64,000 bases of DNA from Cyanobacteria bacterium FACHB-DQ100 (GTDB lineage: Bacteria > Cyanobacteriota > Cyanobacteriia > Leptolyngbyales > Leptolyngbyaceae). Below are positions 19,597-30,951 of this stretch, piece after piece. Numbering within the stretch: position 1 is the first letter of the stretch; the number at the start of each line of letters is the position of its first letter. The DNA lies in the NCBI GenBank assembly GCA_014695195.1, contig JACJNW010000023.1, positions 302,790 to 366,789 of the forward strand, given 5' to 3'. The notes below the pieces were generated by a model. That model was not told where the DNA came from and did no database searches. It saw only the letters and a list, made by a program, of their open reading frames with translations. A program made the translations under genes and the position numbers.

Positions 19597-21240
19597 TTAA
19601 CGCGCTCCAACAACGTATGGAGACGGAATCGCCTGAGCTTTACCCTGATTCACCAGCGCTTGGTAAATAAAGGCGGCTACTTCTGCGCGAGTGGCTTCTC
19701 GATTAGGCGTGAGTTGTCCGACTGTTGGATAGTTCACCACAATCTGACGTTGGGTAGCAGCCGCGATCGGGCTTGCTGCCCAGCCGGGAATCGAATTCGC
19801 ATCCTGGAAGCGAGAAAGCGCGCTCGGATCTCCAGCCCCGAACTGTAAGCCATTCGACAGCGCGACTAATGCCTGAACTTTCGGAATTCGCTGATCCGGT
19901 CGGAACGTGCCGCCTGGAAAACCTGCCATAAAGCCACCCCGTGAAGCCGATTGAATCGCCGCAAAGCCCCAGAAGTTACTGCGAACATCAGAGAAGTTGA
20001 CTGCCGGATTTCTAGGAGCCGGATTAAAGGCTTTGGAAACGATCGTCGCAAACTGAGCGCGAGTCACTGGCTCGTTCGGCTTGAATGTGCCATCTGGGAA
20101 GCCTGTGATGATTGCTTGTGATGCTAACGCTTGGATGTACTGTTGTGCCCAATGCCCTTGAACGTCAGAAAACGCTGTGTTTGTTCCGCCAGCTACAAAC
20201 GCTACTGGACCTGAGATGCGCTTCGGATCGATGTTGTTGCCGATCGCTTGAAACGTATTGTTTGTCGTGTTGTTCAGGTCAACACCTTTGCGGCTGGCAT
20301 CTCGACCGTTGTTACGAATCGTATTGTTTCCTAGGCTGTCCGCAGTTCCCAAATCAGGGAATGCGTTATCTCTGGCAACAATACCATCGCCTTGGCTATC
20401 GGTGATTACATTGTTGCGGAGGATGGCTCTACTCGATCCATCCATATAAATGCCTGCTGTGTTCTGCGTAATCTGGTTGCCTTCGAGTCGAGGGATTGAG
20501 TTACCGCCGATCGCCAGCCCGAATCCGGTTGCATTAAAGACATTGTTTCTAATCACACCCCGCGCTCCGCCAGTGATCGAGATACCATTGCCGGAGTTTT
20601 TGGTAAACACATTGTCGGTGACAACAGGACTAGAGTTACCTACGATGAAAACGCCTTCCCGATTGCTATTGGTAAACGTGCTGTTGGCAATCATGCAGTC
20701 TGCATCTTCGACCCAAATTCCAGTGCCGCGTGTGACAATATTCGTCACGGTTACACCGCGAATTTCACTACTATTGGCGGCTCGAATCGCGGCGTTTTGG
20801 TTGCCAAAGGCTTTACTCGGCGTTAGTCCACTGCCTTGAATTAGGAAATTCGCGCCTTTACTGTTCTCGTCACCGCGTAGGACAACACCGGGTTTAAGCA
20901 CGATCGGAAATTGTTCGCCGGTTTGTTCGGTGTAGTTGCCGGGAGCGAGTTGAATTAGCGTTCCTGCGGTTGCTTGCTGGAGTGCGAACGTAATGGTGCG
21001 ATAGGGTGCAGCATCGGTTTTTCCAGCCGTGGGCTGATCGCTGCCGGTTGTGGGATTGACGTATAAAACTGTTGTAATCGTGGGGCTAGTCACCAATGGG
21101 GTTGAAGTAGTTGGGAGCTGGCTATCGGTGGGTGCTTGAGCCATTAAGGGAGTACCCAAGCACAGTAAAGCAAGTAAGCTCAGTTGGGTGGGAACGATCG
21201 CGCGGGAAAAGGGAAATTTACCAATGCCTAGACGTACCAT
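19597..21240 (-). CDS. Secreted DUF1565 beta-helix protein with S-layer homology domains
   Basis: The product of about 547 residues begins with a signal peptide (MVRLGIGKFPFSRAIVP, then a hydrophobic stretch ending in TPLMAQA). The middle carries a DUF1565/parallel beta-helix domain (VNPTTGSDQPTAGK, then many NxxxNN turn motifs such as IRNNVFNATGFG). The C-terminal third contains S-layer homology modules (FSDVQGHWAQQYIQALAS, GFPDGTFKPNEPVTRAQFAT and a repeat with GFPGGTFRPDQRIPKVQ) that should anchor it to the peptidoglycan layer. An in-frame ATG 12 bases upstream is also possible, but GAGAG lies before ATG 21240. A cell-surface role is inferred. Confidence 0.82.
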   Translation of the reverse strand: MVRLGIGKFPFSRAIVPTQLSLLALLCLGTPLMAQAPTDSQLPTTSTPLVTSPTITTVLYVNPTTGSDQPTAGKTDAAPYRTITFALQQATAGTLIQLAPGNYTEQTGEQFPIVLKPGVVLRGDENSKGANFLIQGSGLTPSKAFGNQNAAIRAANSSEIRGVTVTNIVTRGTGIWVEDADCMIANSTFTNSNREGVFIVGNSSPVVTDNVFTKNSGNGISITGGARGVIRNNVFNATGFGLAIGGNSIPRLEGNQITQNTAGIYMDGSSRAILRNNVITDSQGDGIVARDNAFPDLGTADSLGNNTIRNNGRDASRKGVDLNNTTNNTFQAIGNNIDPKRISGPVAFVAGGTNTAFSDVQGHWAQQYIQALASQAIITGFPDGTFKPNEPVTRAQFATIVSKAFNPAPRNPAVNFSDVRSNFWGFAAIQSASRGGFMAGFPGGTFRPDQRIPKVQALVALSNGLQFGAGDPSALSRFQDANSIPGWAASPIAAATQRQIVVNYPTVGQLTPNREATRAEVAAFIYQALVNQGKAQAIPSPYVVGAR

Positions 21241-21487
21241 AAGTTCTCTCATCTCAGAGTCATAAGTGCATGCGTGTCTCTTATGGGGGATGACAAGCCA
21301 GAGTAGATGCAAGTTCCCCGAATTGTGAGCTACTGCACTATACACAACTTCTCAAGAAGTGGCGATCCGAAATGCAAAGCAGAGTTCAGCATTGTGTAAG
21401 GAAAATATGAGCGCACTCCTTTAGAGCGTGGCAGGCGTTCGGTTTTCTCAGATACTAGAAGAGGCGACAGTCAGAAAGGGGTCAGCG

Positions 21488-22627
21488 ATGTTATCGAAAG
21501 GATTTGAAATTGAAGTCTACACTGGGACTCCGCAAGGGGATGTGGTAGGACTATCGGATCAGATTGTGGCGGCATTGGATGGATTCGTGCGTGAGCCAGA
21601 TAGCCGCAATGTCGAGTACACGACACCGCCCGGCTTTCGGTATGAGCGATCGCTGTGTGATTTAGTTACACCTCGGTTGCGGCTGCGTCAATTTCTCAAG
21701 TCCAAGGGCGATTACACGCTGATTCCGGGCAGCACTTTGCCGCTTAAAGGACAGGGCGATCGATTCTGGCGCTCTGATCCCACGAATCCTTATCACGATT
21801 ACATCGAAAACACCTACGGTACAAAAGTTGTCACGGCTAGCGTTCATATTAATATTGGCATGAGTGATCCCGATGTATTGATGCGGGCTTGTCGATTAGT
21901 GCGCGTTGAAGCACCTTTATATTTAGCATTGAGCGCGGCATCTCCAATCTTTAACGGTGAGATCACTGGGTATCATTCCACGCGCTGGGGTTTGTTTCCA
22001 AAAACGCCTGCCCATGTGCCGCTGTTTGAAAGTCATGCTCACTATATTCGCTGGACAGAAGAACAGATCGCCATAGGGACAATGCAGAATGTGCGGCATC
22101 TTTGGTCTTCGGTGCGTCCGAATGGCGATCGTCGTCCTTACAATTTGAATCGGCTGGAATTGCGAATTTGTGATTTGGTGTCTGATCCGATCGCGCTGCT
22201 GGCGATTACTGCGTTATTAGAGGCGCGATTGCATCAAGTGATGTCAGATCCGAGCTTAGATCCGCTGCAACTCAGCCAATTGAGCGCAGAGGATTTAATT
22301 GAGATTACCGATGCAAATGAGGCGGCGGCAGCGAGATCGAGCTTAGATGCAGAATTAAGACATTGGAAAGATGGACAGCCGATCCGGGCGCGGGATTGGG
22401 TTGAGCAACTTTACGGGGAAATGTTCGGGATTGCAAAAGCACAGGGCTTTAGCTGTTTCTTGCTGCCGGTGAAGAAGATTGTACGCGAAGGCAATGAAGC
22501 CCAACGCTGGATTAAACTGAGCGAACAAGGATTCGACAATCGCGAGATTCTGATGCGATCGATTGAAGCAATGCAGGTTCGAGAAGGAGAGCTTCAAGGA
22601 CAAATTTGTCAATCCCTGGTTGCTTAG
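21488..22627 (+). CDS. gshA: Glutamate-cysteine ligase, cyanobacterial type
   Basis: The first and rate-limiting enzyme of glutathione synthesis, joining glutamate and cysteine with ATP in the cytosol. The 379-residue product begins MLSKGFEIEVYTGTPQG, close to the starts of cyanobacterial GshA proteins, and carries FVREPDSRNVEYTTPP and HINIGMSDP, typical of the GCS2-like fold, and RPYNLNRLELRICDLV. ATG 21488 is chosen because the upstream open frame is not family-like. Its product supplies glutathione for redox enzymes such as the glutathione peroxidase encoded at 36.3 kb. A palindromic repeat lies directly downstream. Confidence 0.9.
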   Translation: MLSKGFEIEVYTGTPQGDVVGLSDQIVAALDGFVREPDSRNVEYTTPPGFRYERSLCDLVTPRLRLRQFLKSKGDYTLIPGSTLPLKGQGDRFWRSDPTNPYHDYIENTYGTKVVTASVHINIGMSDPDVLMRACRLVRVEAPLYLALSAASPIFNGEITGYHSTRWGLFPKTPAHVPLFESHAHYIRWTEEQIAIGTMQNVRHLWSSVRPNGDRRPYNLNRLELRICDLVSDPIALLAITALLEARLHQVMSDPSLDPLQLSQLSAEDLIEITDANEAAAARSSLDAELRHWKDGQPIRARDWVEQLYGEMFGIAKAQGFSCFLLPVKKIVREGNEAQRWIKLSEQGFDNREILMRSIEAMQVREGELQGQICQSLVA

Positions 22628-22639
22628 GCACGATCTCCT

Positions 22640-22692
22640 CGTAAAGACGCGAATACCGTAGATGCAGCGAAGCTCCTAATCGCGTCTTTACG
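22640..22692. repeat. Palindromic repeat with GTAAAGACGCG arms
   Basis: Perfect 13-base inverted arms CGTAAAGACGCGA and TCGCGTCTTTACG flank a 27-base centre. A related half-copy (GTGAAGACGCGATTAG) occurs near 52944, and the murE hairpin at 8016 is similar. It sits between gshA and a convergent gene and may act as a bidirectional terminator. Confidence 0.75.
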
Positions 22693-22712
22693 CCGTGAGT
22701 CGTCGCGTCCTT

Positions 22713-23099
22713 TTAAGCATCAAAAATCTTTTCTTGCATGGGCTGGCAAAAGGGCTGGACTCCCGTTTTAACTACATAAATTGCAACGGGAACAGCTAAT
22801 CGCATCGGCAATTCTGTTTGCGCAACGATCGCATCAATCAACACCCCGGATAACCCGTCTTCGAGTCCTTCTTTAATCTGCGCTTCACACAGAATATGTC
22901 GCCATCGCTTAGCAAGTCCATCGATCCAGCGCTCATTTTCTTCTGGTAGCTGTCCTGATTTGATCGCAAGAGAGATTGCGGCATCTTCAAGATCTCCGTC
23001 ACAATCTTCGATCACGTCTAAAGCTGCAAGTGCATTTGGATGATCTGAAAGTTGTTCCCGGAACAGTTCAAGATCTTCTAGTGAAACGATAATCGACAT
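22713..23099 (-). CDS. Conserved hypothetical protein
   Basis: A 128-residue soluble protein starting MSIIVSLEDLELFREQLSDH. It is acidic and mostly helical, with LDVIEDCDGDLEDAAISLA near residue 30 and a more hydrophobic C-terminal half (LPMRLAVPVAIYVVKTG). There are two Cys residues in the first two thirds and one near the end. The codon use and HIP1 content match the neighbours, so it looks like a genuine resident gene. I recall similar proteins in other cyanobacteria but know no function. It converges with gshA across a palindromic repeat. Confidence 0.65.
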   Translation of the reverse strand: MSIIVSLEDLELFREQLSDHPNALAALDVIEDCDGDLEDAAISLAIKSGQLPEENERWIDGLAKRWRHILCEAQIKEGLEDGLSGVLIDAIVAQTELPMRLAVPVAIYVVKTGVQPFCQPMQEKIFDA

Positions 23100-23280
23100 A
23101 CAACAGTCCTACAACGGCGTTCTGCACCGATCGTATCACTCCGCGATTCTGTCGTAAGTTGGGACATGATACTTGATTCGATTGAAGAATTAACTGAAAT
23201 ATACCCTAGTGTGAGTTGAGACCTGTTTATAGAAGCGATATGAATATAAAAAAGATTAAATTTAAATACGGCTGATAACA

Positions 23281-23700
23281 ATGTTGGAACAATCAAGAAT
23301 GTCGCCTTCTACAAATACGATCGCTAATGGATGCTTGACGGTTGAGATCAATGGCTTGAGAAACCAGAAAGGGATTGTGTGTTTCAGCTTGTTTTCAGGG
23401 GAGCAAGGCTTTCCGAACGAGAGCGATCGTGCCATTGCGTCTCGCTTTGTTGAGGCAAAGGAAGCTTCGGTTTCAGTCATATTTGATCAACTGTCTCCCG
23501 GTGAGTATGCTGTTGCTGTGATTCATGACGATAACGGGGATGGGAAGCTGAATACAGGCATATTCGGCATTCCTAAAGAAGGATTCGGTTTTTCACGCAA
23601 TCCTAAGATCGGCATGAGTGCCCCGAAATTCGAGGAAACGGCGGTTCAGGTCTCCGGCGACGGTACGAAAATTCAGATTGATATGAACTATCTGATGTAG
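23281..23700 (+). CDS. DUF2141 family protein
   Basis: A 139-residue protein with the DUF2141 pattern: LTVEINGLRNQKGIVCFSLF at the start of the domain, LSPGEYAVAVIHDDNGDGKL in the centre and a C-terminal strand with IQIDMNYLM. The fold is expected to be an all-beta sandwich, often exported; here no convincing signal peptide is visible, which is unusual for the family. The DDNGDGKL segment resembles a calcium-binding loop. A start at the internal ATG 23299 (MSPSTNTIANG) is an alternative. Function is unknown. Confidence 0.75.
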   Translation: MLEQSRMSPSTNTIANGCLTVEINGLRNQKGIVCFSLFSGEQGFPNESDRAIASRFVEAKEASVSVIFDQLSPGEYAVAVIHDDNGDGKLNTGIFGIPKEGFGFSRNPKIGMSAPKFEETAVQVSGDGTKIQIDMNYLM

Positions 23701-23813
23701 GGTTTGCACAATTCGGTGATGTCGCGATCGTGCTTTTCCCAGGAGGCACGATTTTTTGTCTGAAAGTTTGATGATTCTTAATAGAATTGGCTTCGGTAGA
23801 TCAGGCTCGATGT

Positions 23814-23907
23814 CCCTAAATGCCAGGATGGAACTTTGAAAAAAGGGGGTTCTCGAATCCCCAAGATTCCTCCAACTTCAAAGTCCCCATTCATGGGGGA
23901 TTTAGGG
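23814..23907. repeat. MITE-like inverted repeat (CCCTAAAT / ATTTAGGG ends)
   Basis: The ends CCCTAAAT and ATTTAGGG and the inner blocks ACTTTGAA and TTCAAAGT are inverted copies of each other, giving a 94-bp element. The right arm contains the palindromic core CCCCATTCATGGGG. Related short copies lie at 36182-36214 and 38422-38451. Any reading frame through it is a by-product. Confidence 0.65.
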
Positions 23908-24243
23908 GGCAAGAAGCACTTCATAACGAAGCGAATAACCGTATTGAAGCGCTAAAACCTTCACAAAAGCCAGGTATAAAAGCCTATACAGCGACTTCGT
24001 TTTATTTTGCTTATTGTTCTATATTTTGTAAAGTCTGAGATATAAAAGCTAAGGAAATTCTAAAATTAGACTTTAGAGATGATCTGAGTCAATTAGTAGG
24101 TTCTCTTGATTTTTAGCAGAACCAGACTTCTGCTATCAATGTAACTTCTTCTTTCGACAGCTAGGCAGAACTGCAAACATCAACAACAATGCAAATAGAG
24201 ACGTACCCGCGCTCACCCCTTCACAAAAGACAGGAGACCCAGA
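23908..24243 (+). promoter_or_regulatory. Upstream region of chlL
   Basis: This stretch of about 335 bases holds no gene I can support and should contain the chlL promoter and leader. A GGAG ribosome site (GACAGGAGACCCA) lies just before the GTG start. No riboswitch-like structure is recognised. Confidence 0.5.
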
Positions 24244-25104
24244 GTGAAACTCGCAGTTTACGGAAAAGGCGGTATCGGCAAATCAACGACAAGCTGCAAC
24301 ATCTCCGTTGCGCTCGCAAAACGCGGCAAAAAGGTACTACAAATCGGCTGTGACCCCAAACACGACAGCACCTTTACCCTGACTGGATTTCTCATCCCCA
24401 CGATCATCGACACGCTTCAAGAAAAGGATTACCACTACGAAGATGTCTGGGCTGAAGATGTGATCTACAAAGGTTACGGAGGAGTCGATTGTGTAGAAGC
24501 AGGCGGCCCGCCAGCAGGTGCAGGCTGCGGTGGCTATGTCGTGGGCGAAACGGTAAAACTGCTCAAAGAACTGAATGCGTTTGATGAATACGATGTCATT
24601 CTATTTGATGTTCTTGGCGACGTAGTTTGTGGTGGATTTGCTGCACCCTTGAACTATGCAGATTACTGCATGATTGTGACTGATAACGGATTTGATGCCC
24701 TGTTTGCAGCCAATCGGATTGCAGCTTCAGTGCGCGAAAAAGCACGGACACATCAACTCCGATTGGCAGGACTGATCGGCAATCGAACTGCAAAGCGCGA
24801 TTTGATTGATAAATACGTCGATGCCGTTCCCATGCCTGTGTTAGAAGTGCTACCGCTCATCGAAGATATTCGCGTATCGCGGGTGAAAGGAAAAACATTG
24901 TTCGAGATGGCAGAATCTGATCCCTCGCTGAACTATGTCTGCGACTACTATCTGAACATTGCTGATCAAATTTTGGCAAACCCAGAAGGCGTTGTGCCAA
25001 AAGATGCCCAAGATCGTGAATTGTTCTCGCTGCTGTCGGACTTCTACCTCAATCCAAAACAGCCCAAAACCGCCGAAGAAGAACTCGACTTAATGATGGT
25101 CTAA
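24244..25104 (+). CDS. chlL: Light-independent protochlorophyllide reductase, iron protein subunit
   Basis: ChlL is the nitrogenase-iron-protein-like dimer that passes electrons from ferredoxin, with ATP, to the ChlN-ChlB complex, reducing protochlorophyllide in the dark. The 286-residue product starts with the P-loop ([19 protein letters not shown]), has [15 protein letters not shown] and contains the two cluster-binding cysteines in AGAGCGGYV and LGDVVCGGF. The start is GTG with a GGAG site. A small gene and chlN follow in the same direction; chlB is not in the window. The enzyme is oxygen-sensitive, as known for the family. Confidence 0.97.
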   Translation: MKLAVYGKGGIGKSTTSCNISVALAKRGKKVLQIGCDPKHDSTFTLTGFLIPTIIDTLQEKDYHYEDVWAEDVIYKGYGGVDCVEAGGPPAGAGCGGYVVGETVKLLKELNAFDEYDVILFDVLGDVVCGGFAAPLNYADYCMIVTDNGFDALFAANRIAASVREKARTHQLRLAGLIGNRTAKRDLIDKYVDAVPMPVLEVLPLIEDIRVSRVKGKTLFEMAESDPSLNYVCDYYLNIADQILANPEGVVPKDAQDRELFSLLSDFYLNPKQPKTAEEELDLMMV

Positions 25105-25203
25105 AGAAAGAATGAAGGGTAACGGATAGAGAAGGCAAATCGCGATATGTGATTACTATGTGATTACATTGAGGCTGACTTTATCGTTATCTTGATTTGA
25201 CTT

Positions 25204-25611
25204 GTGAACATTGATCAACTGCGGCGATCGCTCAAAGATCGCTGGCTCGACTACTACCAGGAAAACCGCGCTTGGATTACTCGATTATCGATTTGGGTGA
25301 GTTGCGACGGACAGCGGCGACCGTCATCCAGCTTCATCTTAGGTGCGCTTTCCAGTGTAGAACCGCGACTCGTTGACCTCCTGCCGCTGATTGTGGATTT
25401 GAGCAATCATCCCGATCGCATCATTGTTGCCCTGGGACTGAACTTCGACCCAGAGCAAGAACTGATCCATCTCAAGCAGCTTCAAGCCGAAAAGCCGAAA
25501 TATCTACCTGCAAGTTCTGCCCCTGAAGTCAAATCCCGCCGCCCTGCTGAAGTAGACGAAGCCTGTGAAGGACGGGATCGATCGCATCAATCGAATCGCG
25601 CTCCTCGATAA
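25204..25611 (+). CDS. Conserved protein between chlL and chlN (DUF5331-like)
   Basis: A 135-residue soluble protein starting at GTG ([21 protein letters not shown]). The first 100 residues look structured ([40 protein letters not shown]), and the C-terminal 35 are charged and probably disordered. Cyanobacteria commonly have a gene of this kind between chlL and chlN, annotated as DUF5331; the number is from memory. Position suggests a link to dark chlorophyll synthesis, but no activity is known to me. It lies 99 bases after chlL and 25 bases before chlN. Confidence 0.7.
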   Translation: MNIDQLRRSLKDRWLDYYQENRAWITRLSIWVSCDGQRRPSSSFILGALSSVEPRLVDLLPLIVDLSNHPDRIIVALGLNFDPEQELIHLKQLQAEKPKYLPASSAPEVKSRRPAEVDEACEGRDRSHQSNRAPR

Positions 25612-25624
25612 AACCCTCATTTAG

Positions 25625-27043
<1,419 letters not shown>

Positions 27044-27060
27044 GGACTGAGATAAACCTG

Positions 27061-27099
27061 ACCCTCTAGAAGCGGATGATCGTTTCTAGAGGGTTTTTT
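27061..27099 (+). terminator. Terminator of the chlLN operon
   Basis: A stem of 13-14 bp (CCCTCTAGAAGCG/CGTTTCTAGAGGG, one G-U) with a 6-base loop is followed by six Ts, 18 bases after the chlN stop. Confidence 0.9.
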
Positions 27100-27278
27100 A
27101 ATCATCGCAGTTCAGGATGTCCTGATTTACTCATGATTTACTTAAGCTCCCTTGTCGGTTGCGATACTTGAGTCCAAGTTGCCAGCGAGACTCAAAAGTT
27201 TGGCAAAAGTTATCGATCGAGTAGAACAGTTCTTCTAGACTAAACGTGAGGGCGAACATAGCAAGTGCAGGAGGACTA

Positions 27279-27440
27279 ATGATCGAGTGGACATCTGAAG
27301 CCGAGGCAAAATTAAAAGAAATTCCCTTCTTTGTGCGTCCGGCAGCCCGAAAGAAAATTGAGAAATTCGCTCAAGAAATGGGCGCAACTCAAATTACATC
27401 TGAGATCTACGATCAAGCTAAACAGAAGTTTGGCAATTGA
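27279..27440 (+). CDS. Stand-alone PCP-reductase (ChlB C-terminal-like) domain protein
   Basis: A 53-residue protein starting MIEWTSEAEAKLKEIPFFVR and ending with a segment close to GATQITSEIYDQAK. This whole length corresponds to the small domain (PF08369, PCP_red) found at the C-terminus of ChlB/BchB, where its helices sit near the substrate pocket. Here it is free-standing, with a strong GGAGG ribosome site before ATG 27279; an upstream in-frame start would ignore that site. It follows chlLN after a terminator. A role in chlorophyll synthesis is suggested by domain and position only. Confidence 0.75.
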   Translation: MIEWTSEAEAKLKEIPFFVRPAARKKIEKFAQEMGATQITSEIYDQAKQKFGN

Positions 27441-27450
27441 GGACATCACC

Positions 27451-28020
27451 ATGACTATTTCTGCACAGCCCAAGATTTGGACAGACGAAGAGTTTATGGC
27501 ATTGCCCGACAACGGCGATCACTACGAGTTCGTTGATGGACAAATCCGAATTTTGGAGTGTGCAGGAATGGAGCATGGTTATCTTGCTGCACTTGTAGGT
27601 AGCTATTTAGGAGAACGTTGTTTCGATTTCAAACTGGGTATAATGTGCAATTCGAGTACGGCATTCAGGATGAAGTCTGGAAACCTGCGATCGCCCGATG
27701 TTTCCTTCGTTGCCAAAGACCGATTAAAAGGCTTGAAAAAATTGCCGAAAGGCTTCTTTGAGGGTGCGCCAGATTTAGCGGTCGAAGTCATTTCTCCTAG
27801 CAATACGTTCGATGAGATTCACCAGAAGATTGTGGAGTATTTTGAAAGTGGTTCTCGGTTGGTTTGGGTGATTAATCCTGATGAAGAAACGGTGCTTGTG
27901 TATCGCGGCGCAACGCTCGATCGCTTATTAAAAAAGACTGATTTTCTAGAGGGTGAGGAAGTCATTGAGGGATTTCGGTTAGCGATCGCTGAACTCTTCA
28001 CCGAGCTTGATTTTGATTAA
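27451..28020 (+). CDS. Uma2 family (DUF820) putative endonuclease
   Basis: A 189-residue protein of the PD-(D/E)XK-fold Uma2 family, very expanded in cyanobacteria and of unclear cellular role. The pattern is complete: WTDEEFMALPDNGDHYEFVD at the start, the predicted catalytic Asp in RSPDVSFV, then APDLAVEVISPSNT with the E-x-S/K region, and RLVWVINPDEETVLVY. GAGG before ATG 27451 decides the start, against a longer in-frame extension that overlaps the previous gene. The gap to the PCP-domain gene is 10 bases, so they may be co-transcribed. Confidence 0.85.
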   Translation: MTISAQPKIWTDEEFMALPDNGDHYEFVDGQIRILECAGMEHGYLAALVGSYLGERCFDFKLGIMCNSSTAFRMKSGNLRSPDVSFVAKDRLKGLKKLPKGFFEGAPDLAVEVISPSNTFDEIHQKIVEYFESGSRLVWVINPDEETVLVYRGATLDRLLKKTDFLEGEEVIEGFRLAIAELFTELDFD

Positions 28021-28206
28021 CTCAGCTTAGAGGTCGTCGCCATAAATCTCTCGATTAATCGCCTCATCGCCATCTCCACCGTCAAGAATTTTCTAATCAT
28101 ACTCTTCGGGTATTTGGACGGGTAAAGGGCGGTACTCCGATCTCGCCAAGGTCGATCGCTTCTCTACAATGTCTTTATCACGATCGATCTTATGAGGGGG
28201 AACGCG

Positions 28207-30831
28207 ATGCAGCCAACCAATGCCGAAAAATTTACCGAAAAAGCCTGGGAAGCGATCGTCCGCACTCCAGAGATCGTAAAGCAGGTACAGCAACAGCAGA
28301 TTGAAACCGAACACTTGATGAAGGCGCTGCTGGAACAAGACGGTTTAGCGATTAGCATTTTCAATAAATTGGCTGTTCCTGTCGATCGAGTGCGCGATCG
28401 AGCCGATGAATTTATCCGTCGTCAGCCGAAAGTATCGGGGAGCGGCACGAATGTCTATTGGGGACGCAGTGCCGATTCGCTGCTTGATCGCGCTGAAGAC
28501 TATCGCAAACAGTTCGAGGATGATTTTATTTCGATCGAACATTTGCTGTTAGGGTATGCCCAAGATAGTCGCTTCGGAAAGGCTCTACTGACAGAATTTA
28601 GAGTTGATGAAGCGAAGCTGAGAAACGCGATCGAACAAGTTCGGGGTAATCAAAAAGTGACTGACCAAACGCCAGAAAACAAATACGAAGCGCTAGAGAA
28701 GTACGGGCGTGATTTGACTCAGTATGCTCGCGAAGGGAAGCTCGACCCCGTGATCGGACGAGACGACGAAATCCGCCGCACGATTCAAATCCTGTCTCGT
28801 CGAACCAAGAATAATCCGGTTTTAATTGGGGAACCGGGTGTGGGTAAGACTGCGATCGCTGAAGGTTTAGCACAGCGTATTTTGAGCGGAGATGTGCCGC
28901 AATCGCTGAAAGACCGCAAGCTGATTGCCTTAGATATGGGGGCGCTGATTGCAGGTGCGAAATATCGCGGTGAGTTTGAAGAGCGGTTAAAAGCCGTTCT
29001 GAAGGAAGTCACTGATTCTCGCGGCAATATTATTCTCTTTATTGATGAAATTCATACGGTCGTCGGTGCAGGTGCGACTCAAGGCGCGATGGATGCGGGT
29101 AACTTGCTGAAACCGATGCTGGCGCGGGGTGAATTGCGCTGTATTGGTGCAACAACCTTAGATGAATATCGCAAGTACATCGAGAAAGATGCAGCCCTTG
29201 AGCGGCGATTCCAGCAGGTCTTTGTCGATCAGCCAACGGTTGAAGATACCATTTCGATTCTGCGCGGGCTGAAAGAACGTTACGAAGTTCACCACGGGGT
29301 TAAGATTTCGGACTCTGCTTTGATTGCAGCCGCAACGCTTTCGACTCGTTATATCAGCGATCGCTTCTTGCCTGACAAAGCGATCGACCTCGTAGACGAA
29401 GCGGCTGCGAAGTTGAAGATGGAGATTACCTCGAAGCCAGAAGAGTTGGATGAGGTCGATCGCAAAATTCTCCAGCTTGAAATGGAAAAGCTGTCGTTTA
29501 AGGGAGAAAGTGATGCAGCTTCTCGCGATCGTTTAGAACGCCTCGATCGCGAACTGGCAGATCTCAAAGAAGACCAATCGAAGCTCAATGCTCAATGGCA
29601 AGCTGAAAAGGGCGTGATTGATGAGCTGAAGAAGCTAAAAGAAGAGATTGATCAAGTTAGCCTTGAAGTTCAGCAAGCTGAGCGCGATTATGACCTTAAC
29701 AGAGCGGCTGAATTGAAGTACGGCAAGCTCAATGAATTGAACCGTAAAGTTGAAGAAGCCGAAGCCCGTCTGACTCAAGCCCAGAAATCTGGTACATCTC
29801 TGCTGCGTGAAGAAGTGATCGAGGCAGATATTGCTGAAATCATTTCTAAGTGGACGGGTATTCCAGTGAGCAAGCTGGTTGAATCTGAAATGCAGAAGCT
29901 CTTACAGCTTGAAGATGTTCTGCACAAACGAGTGATCGGACAAGATGAAGCGGTAACGGCGGTATCCGATGCGATTCAGCGATCGAGAGCCGGACTTGCT
30001 GATCCAAACCGTCCGACTGCCAGCTTTATCTTCTTAGGCCCAACCGGTGTCGGTAAGACCGAGCTTGCTAAAGCTCTTGCTGCTTACCTGTTTGATACCG
30101 AAGAAGCAATGGTGCGGATCGATATGTCCGAGTATATGGAGAAGCATTCCGTCTCCCGCCTAATCGGTGCGCCCCCTGGATATGTCGGTTACGAAGAAGG
30201 CGGACAGTTAACCGAAGCCGTTCGTCGTCGTCCGTACTCGGTGATTCTGTTTGACGAGATCGAGAAAGCCCATCCCGATGTATTCAACGTGATGCTGCAA
30301 ATTCTCGATGATGGTCGCGTCACGGATTCTCAAGGTCGCACAGTGGACTTCAAGAACACCATTATCATCATGACCTCGAACATCGGTTCACAGTACATCT
30401 TTGAATATGGTGGAGACGACGATCGCTACGAAGAGATGCGATCGCGGGTGATGGATGCAATGCGATCGAGCTTCCGTCCTGAGTTCTTGAACCGGATCGA
30501 TGAAATCATCATCTTCCACAGTTTGCAAAAATCGCAACTGCGCGAAATCGTCAAGATTCAAGTCAAGCGGTTGGAGAGTCGATTGGCAGAGCGCAAGATG
30601 TCGCTGAAGTTGTCTGAGGCTGCCTTAGATTTCTTAGCTGAAGTGGGCTTTGATCCAGTGTACGGAGCGCGTCCATTGAAGCGGGCGATTCAGCGAGAAT
30701 TGGAAACGGCGATCGCGAAAGAAATCCTGCGTGGACACTACACGGAAGGCGATACGATCTTTGTCGATGTCGGTGACACTGAGCGCTTAGAGTTCAAACG
30801 CTTACCTGCGGAAGTGGTGACAACACAATAA
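28207..30831 (+). CDS. clpB: ClpB disaggregase chaperone
   Basis: A hexameric AAA+ chaperone that, with DnaK, pulls proteins out of aggregates. The 874-residue product contains the N domain ([20 protein letters not shown]), a first ATPase module with [13 protein letters not shown] and Walker [10 protein letters not shown], and the coiled-coil M domain (about residues 400-530, with many Glu/Lys/Leu heptads). The second module has [14 protein letters not shown] and [14 protein letters not shown]. The pore loop [13 protein letters not shown] follows the GAxxRG-type region. GAGGGGG before ATG 28207 decides the start over ATG 28192. No CIRCE-like operator is seen directly upstream. A terminator follows. 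Confidence 0.97.
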   Translation: MQPTNAEKFTEKAWEAIVRTPEIVKQVQQQQIETEHLMKALLEQDGLAISIFNKLAVPVDRVRDRADEFIRRQPKVSGSGTNVYWGRSADSLLDRAEDYRKQFEDDFISIEHLLLGYAQDSRFGKALLTEFRVDEAKLRNAIEQVRGNQKVTDQTPENKYEALEKYGRDLTQYAREGKLDPVIGRDDEIRRTIQILSRRTKNNPVLIGEPGVGKTAIAEGLAQRILSGDVPQSLKDRKLIALDMGALIAGAKYRGEFEERLKAVLKEVTDSRGNIILFIDEIHTVVGAGATQGAMDAGNLLKPMLARGELRCIGATTLDEYRKYIEKDAALERRFQQVFVDQPTVEDTISILRGLKERYEVHHGVKISDSALIAAATLSTRYISDRFLPDKAIDLVDEAAAKLKMEITSKPEELDEVDRKILQLEMEKLSFKGESDAASRDRLERLDRELADLKEDQSKLNAQWQAEKGVIDELKKLKEEIDQVSLEVQQAERDYDLNRAAELKYGKLNELNRKVEEAEARLTQAQKSGTSLLREEVIEADIAEIISKWTGIPVSKLVESEMQKLLQLEDVLHKRVIGQDEAVTAVSDAIQRSRAGLADPNRPTASFIFLGPTGVGKTELAKALAAYLFDTEEAMVRIDMSEYMEKHSVSRLIGAPPGYVGYEEGGQLTEAVRRRPYSVILFDEIEKAHPDVFNVMLQILDDGRVTDSQGRTVDFKNTIIIMTSNIGSQYIFEYGGDDDRYEEMRSRVMDAMRSSFRPEFLNRIDEIIIFHSLQKSQLREIVKIQVKRLESRLAERKMSLKLSEAALDFLAEVGFDPVYGARPLKRAIQRELETAIAKEILRGHYTEGDTIFVDVGDTERLEFKRLPAEVVTTQ

Positions 30832-30860
30832 TAAAGTCTGGACGATTGAACATTGCGATT

Positions 30861-30890
30861 AGGGTGAGATTACTCTCACCCTTTTATTTT
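30861..30890 (+). terminator. Terminator of clpB
   Basis: A 9-bp perfect stem AGGGTGAGA/TCTCACCCT with a 4-base loop is followed by TTTATTTT. Confidence 0.85.
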
Positions 30891-30951
30891 GGGAAGTTTT
30901 ACAACTGCTCTATTTGGGCAAAATTACACTAATAGTTATCACAAGCAGCCC

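Noticed and set aside
23820..24038. 72-codon frame on the plus strand before chlL
   Set aside because: It runs through the MITE-like repeat, has no ribosome site and no protein-like pattern.
25204..25611. chlB gene expected between or near chlL and chlN
   Set aside because: The frame between them is too short and has no nitrogenase-like motifs; chlB must lie elsewhere.
28093..28338. Minus-strand frame overlapping the clpB start, ending with [13 protein letters not shown]
   Set aside because: The tail looks protein-like, but the frame overlaps clpB and has no start signal; at most a short remnant.
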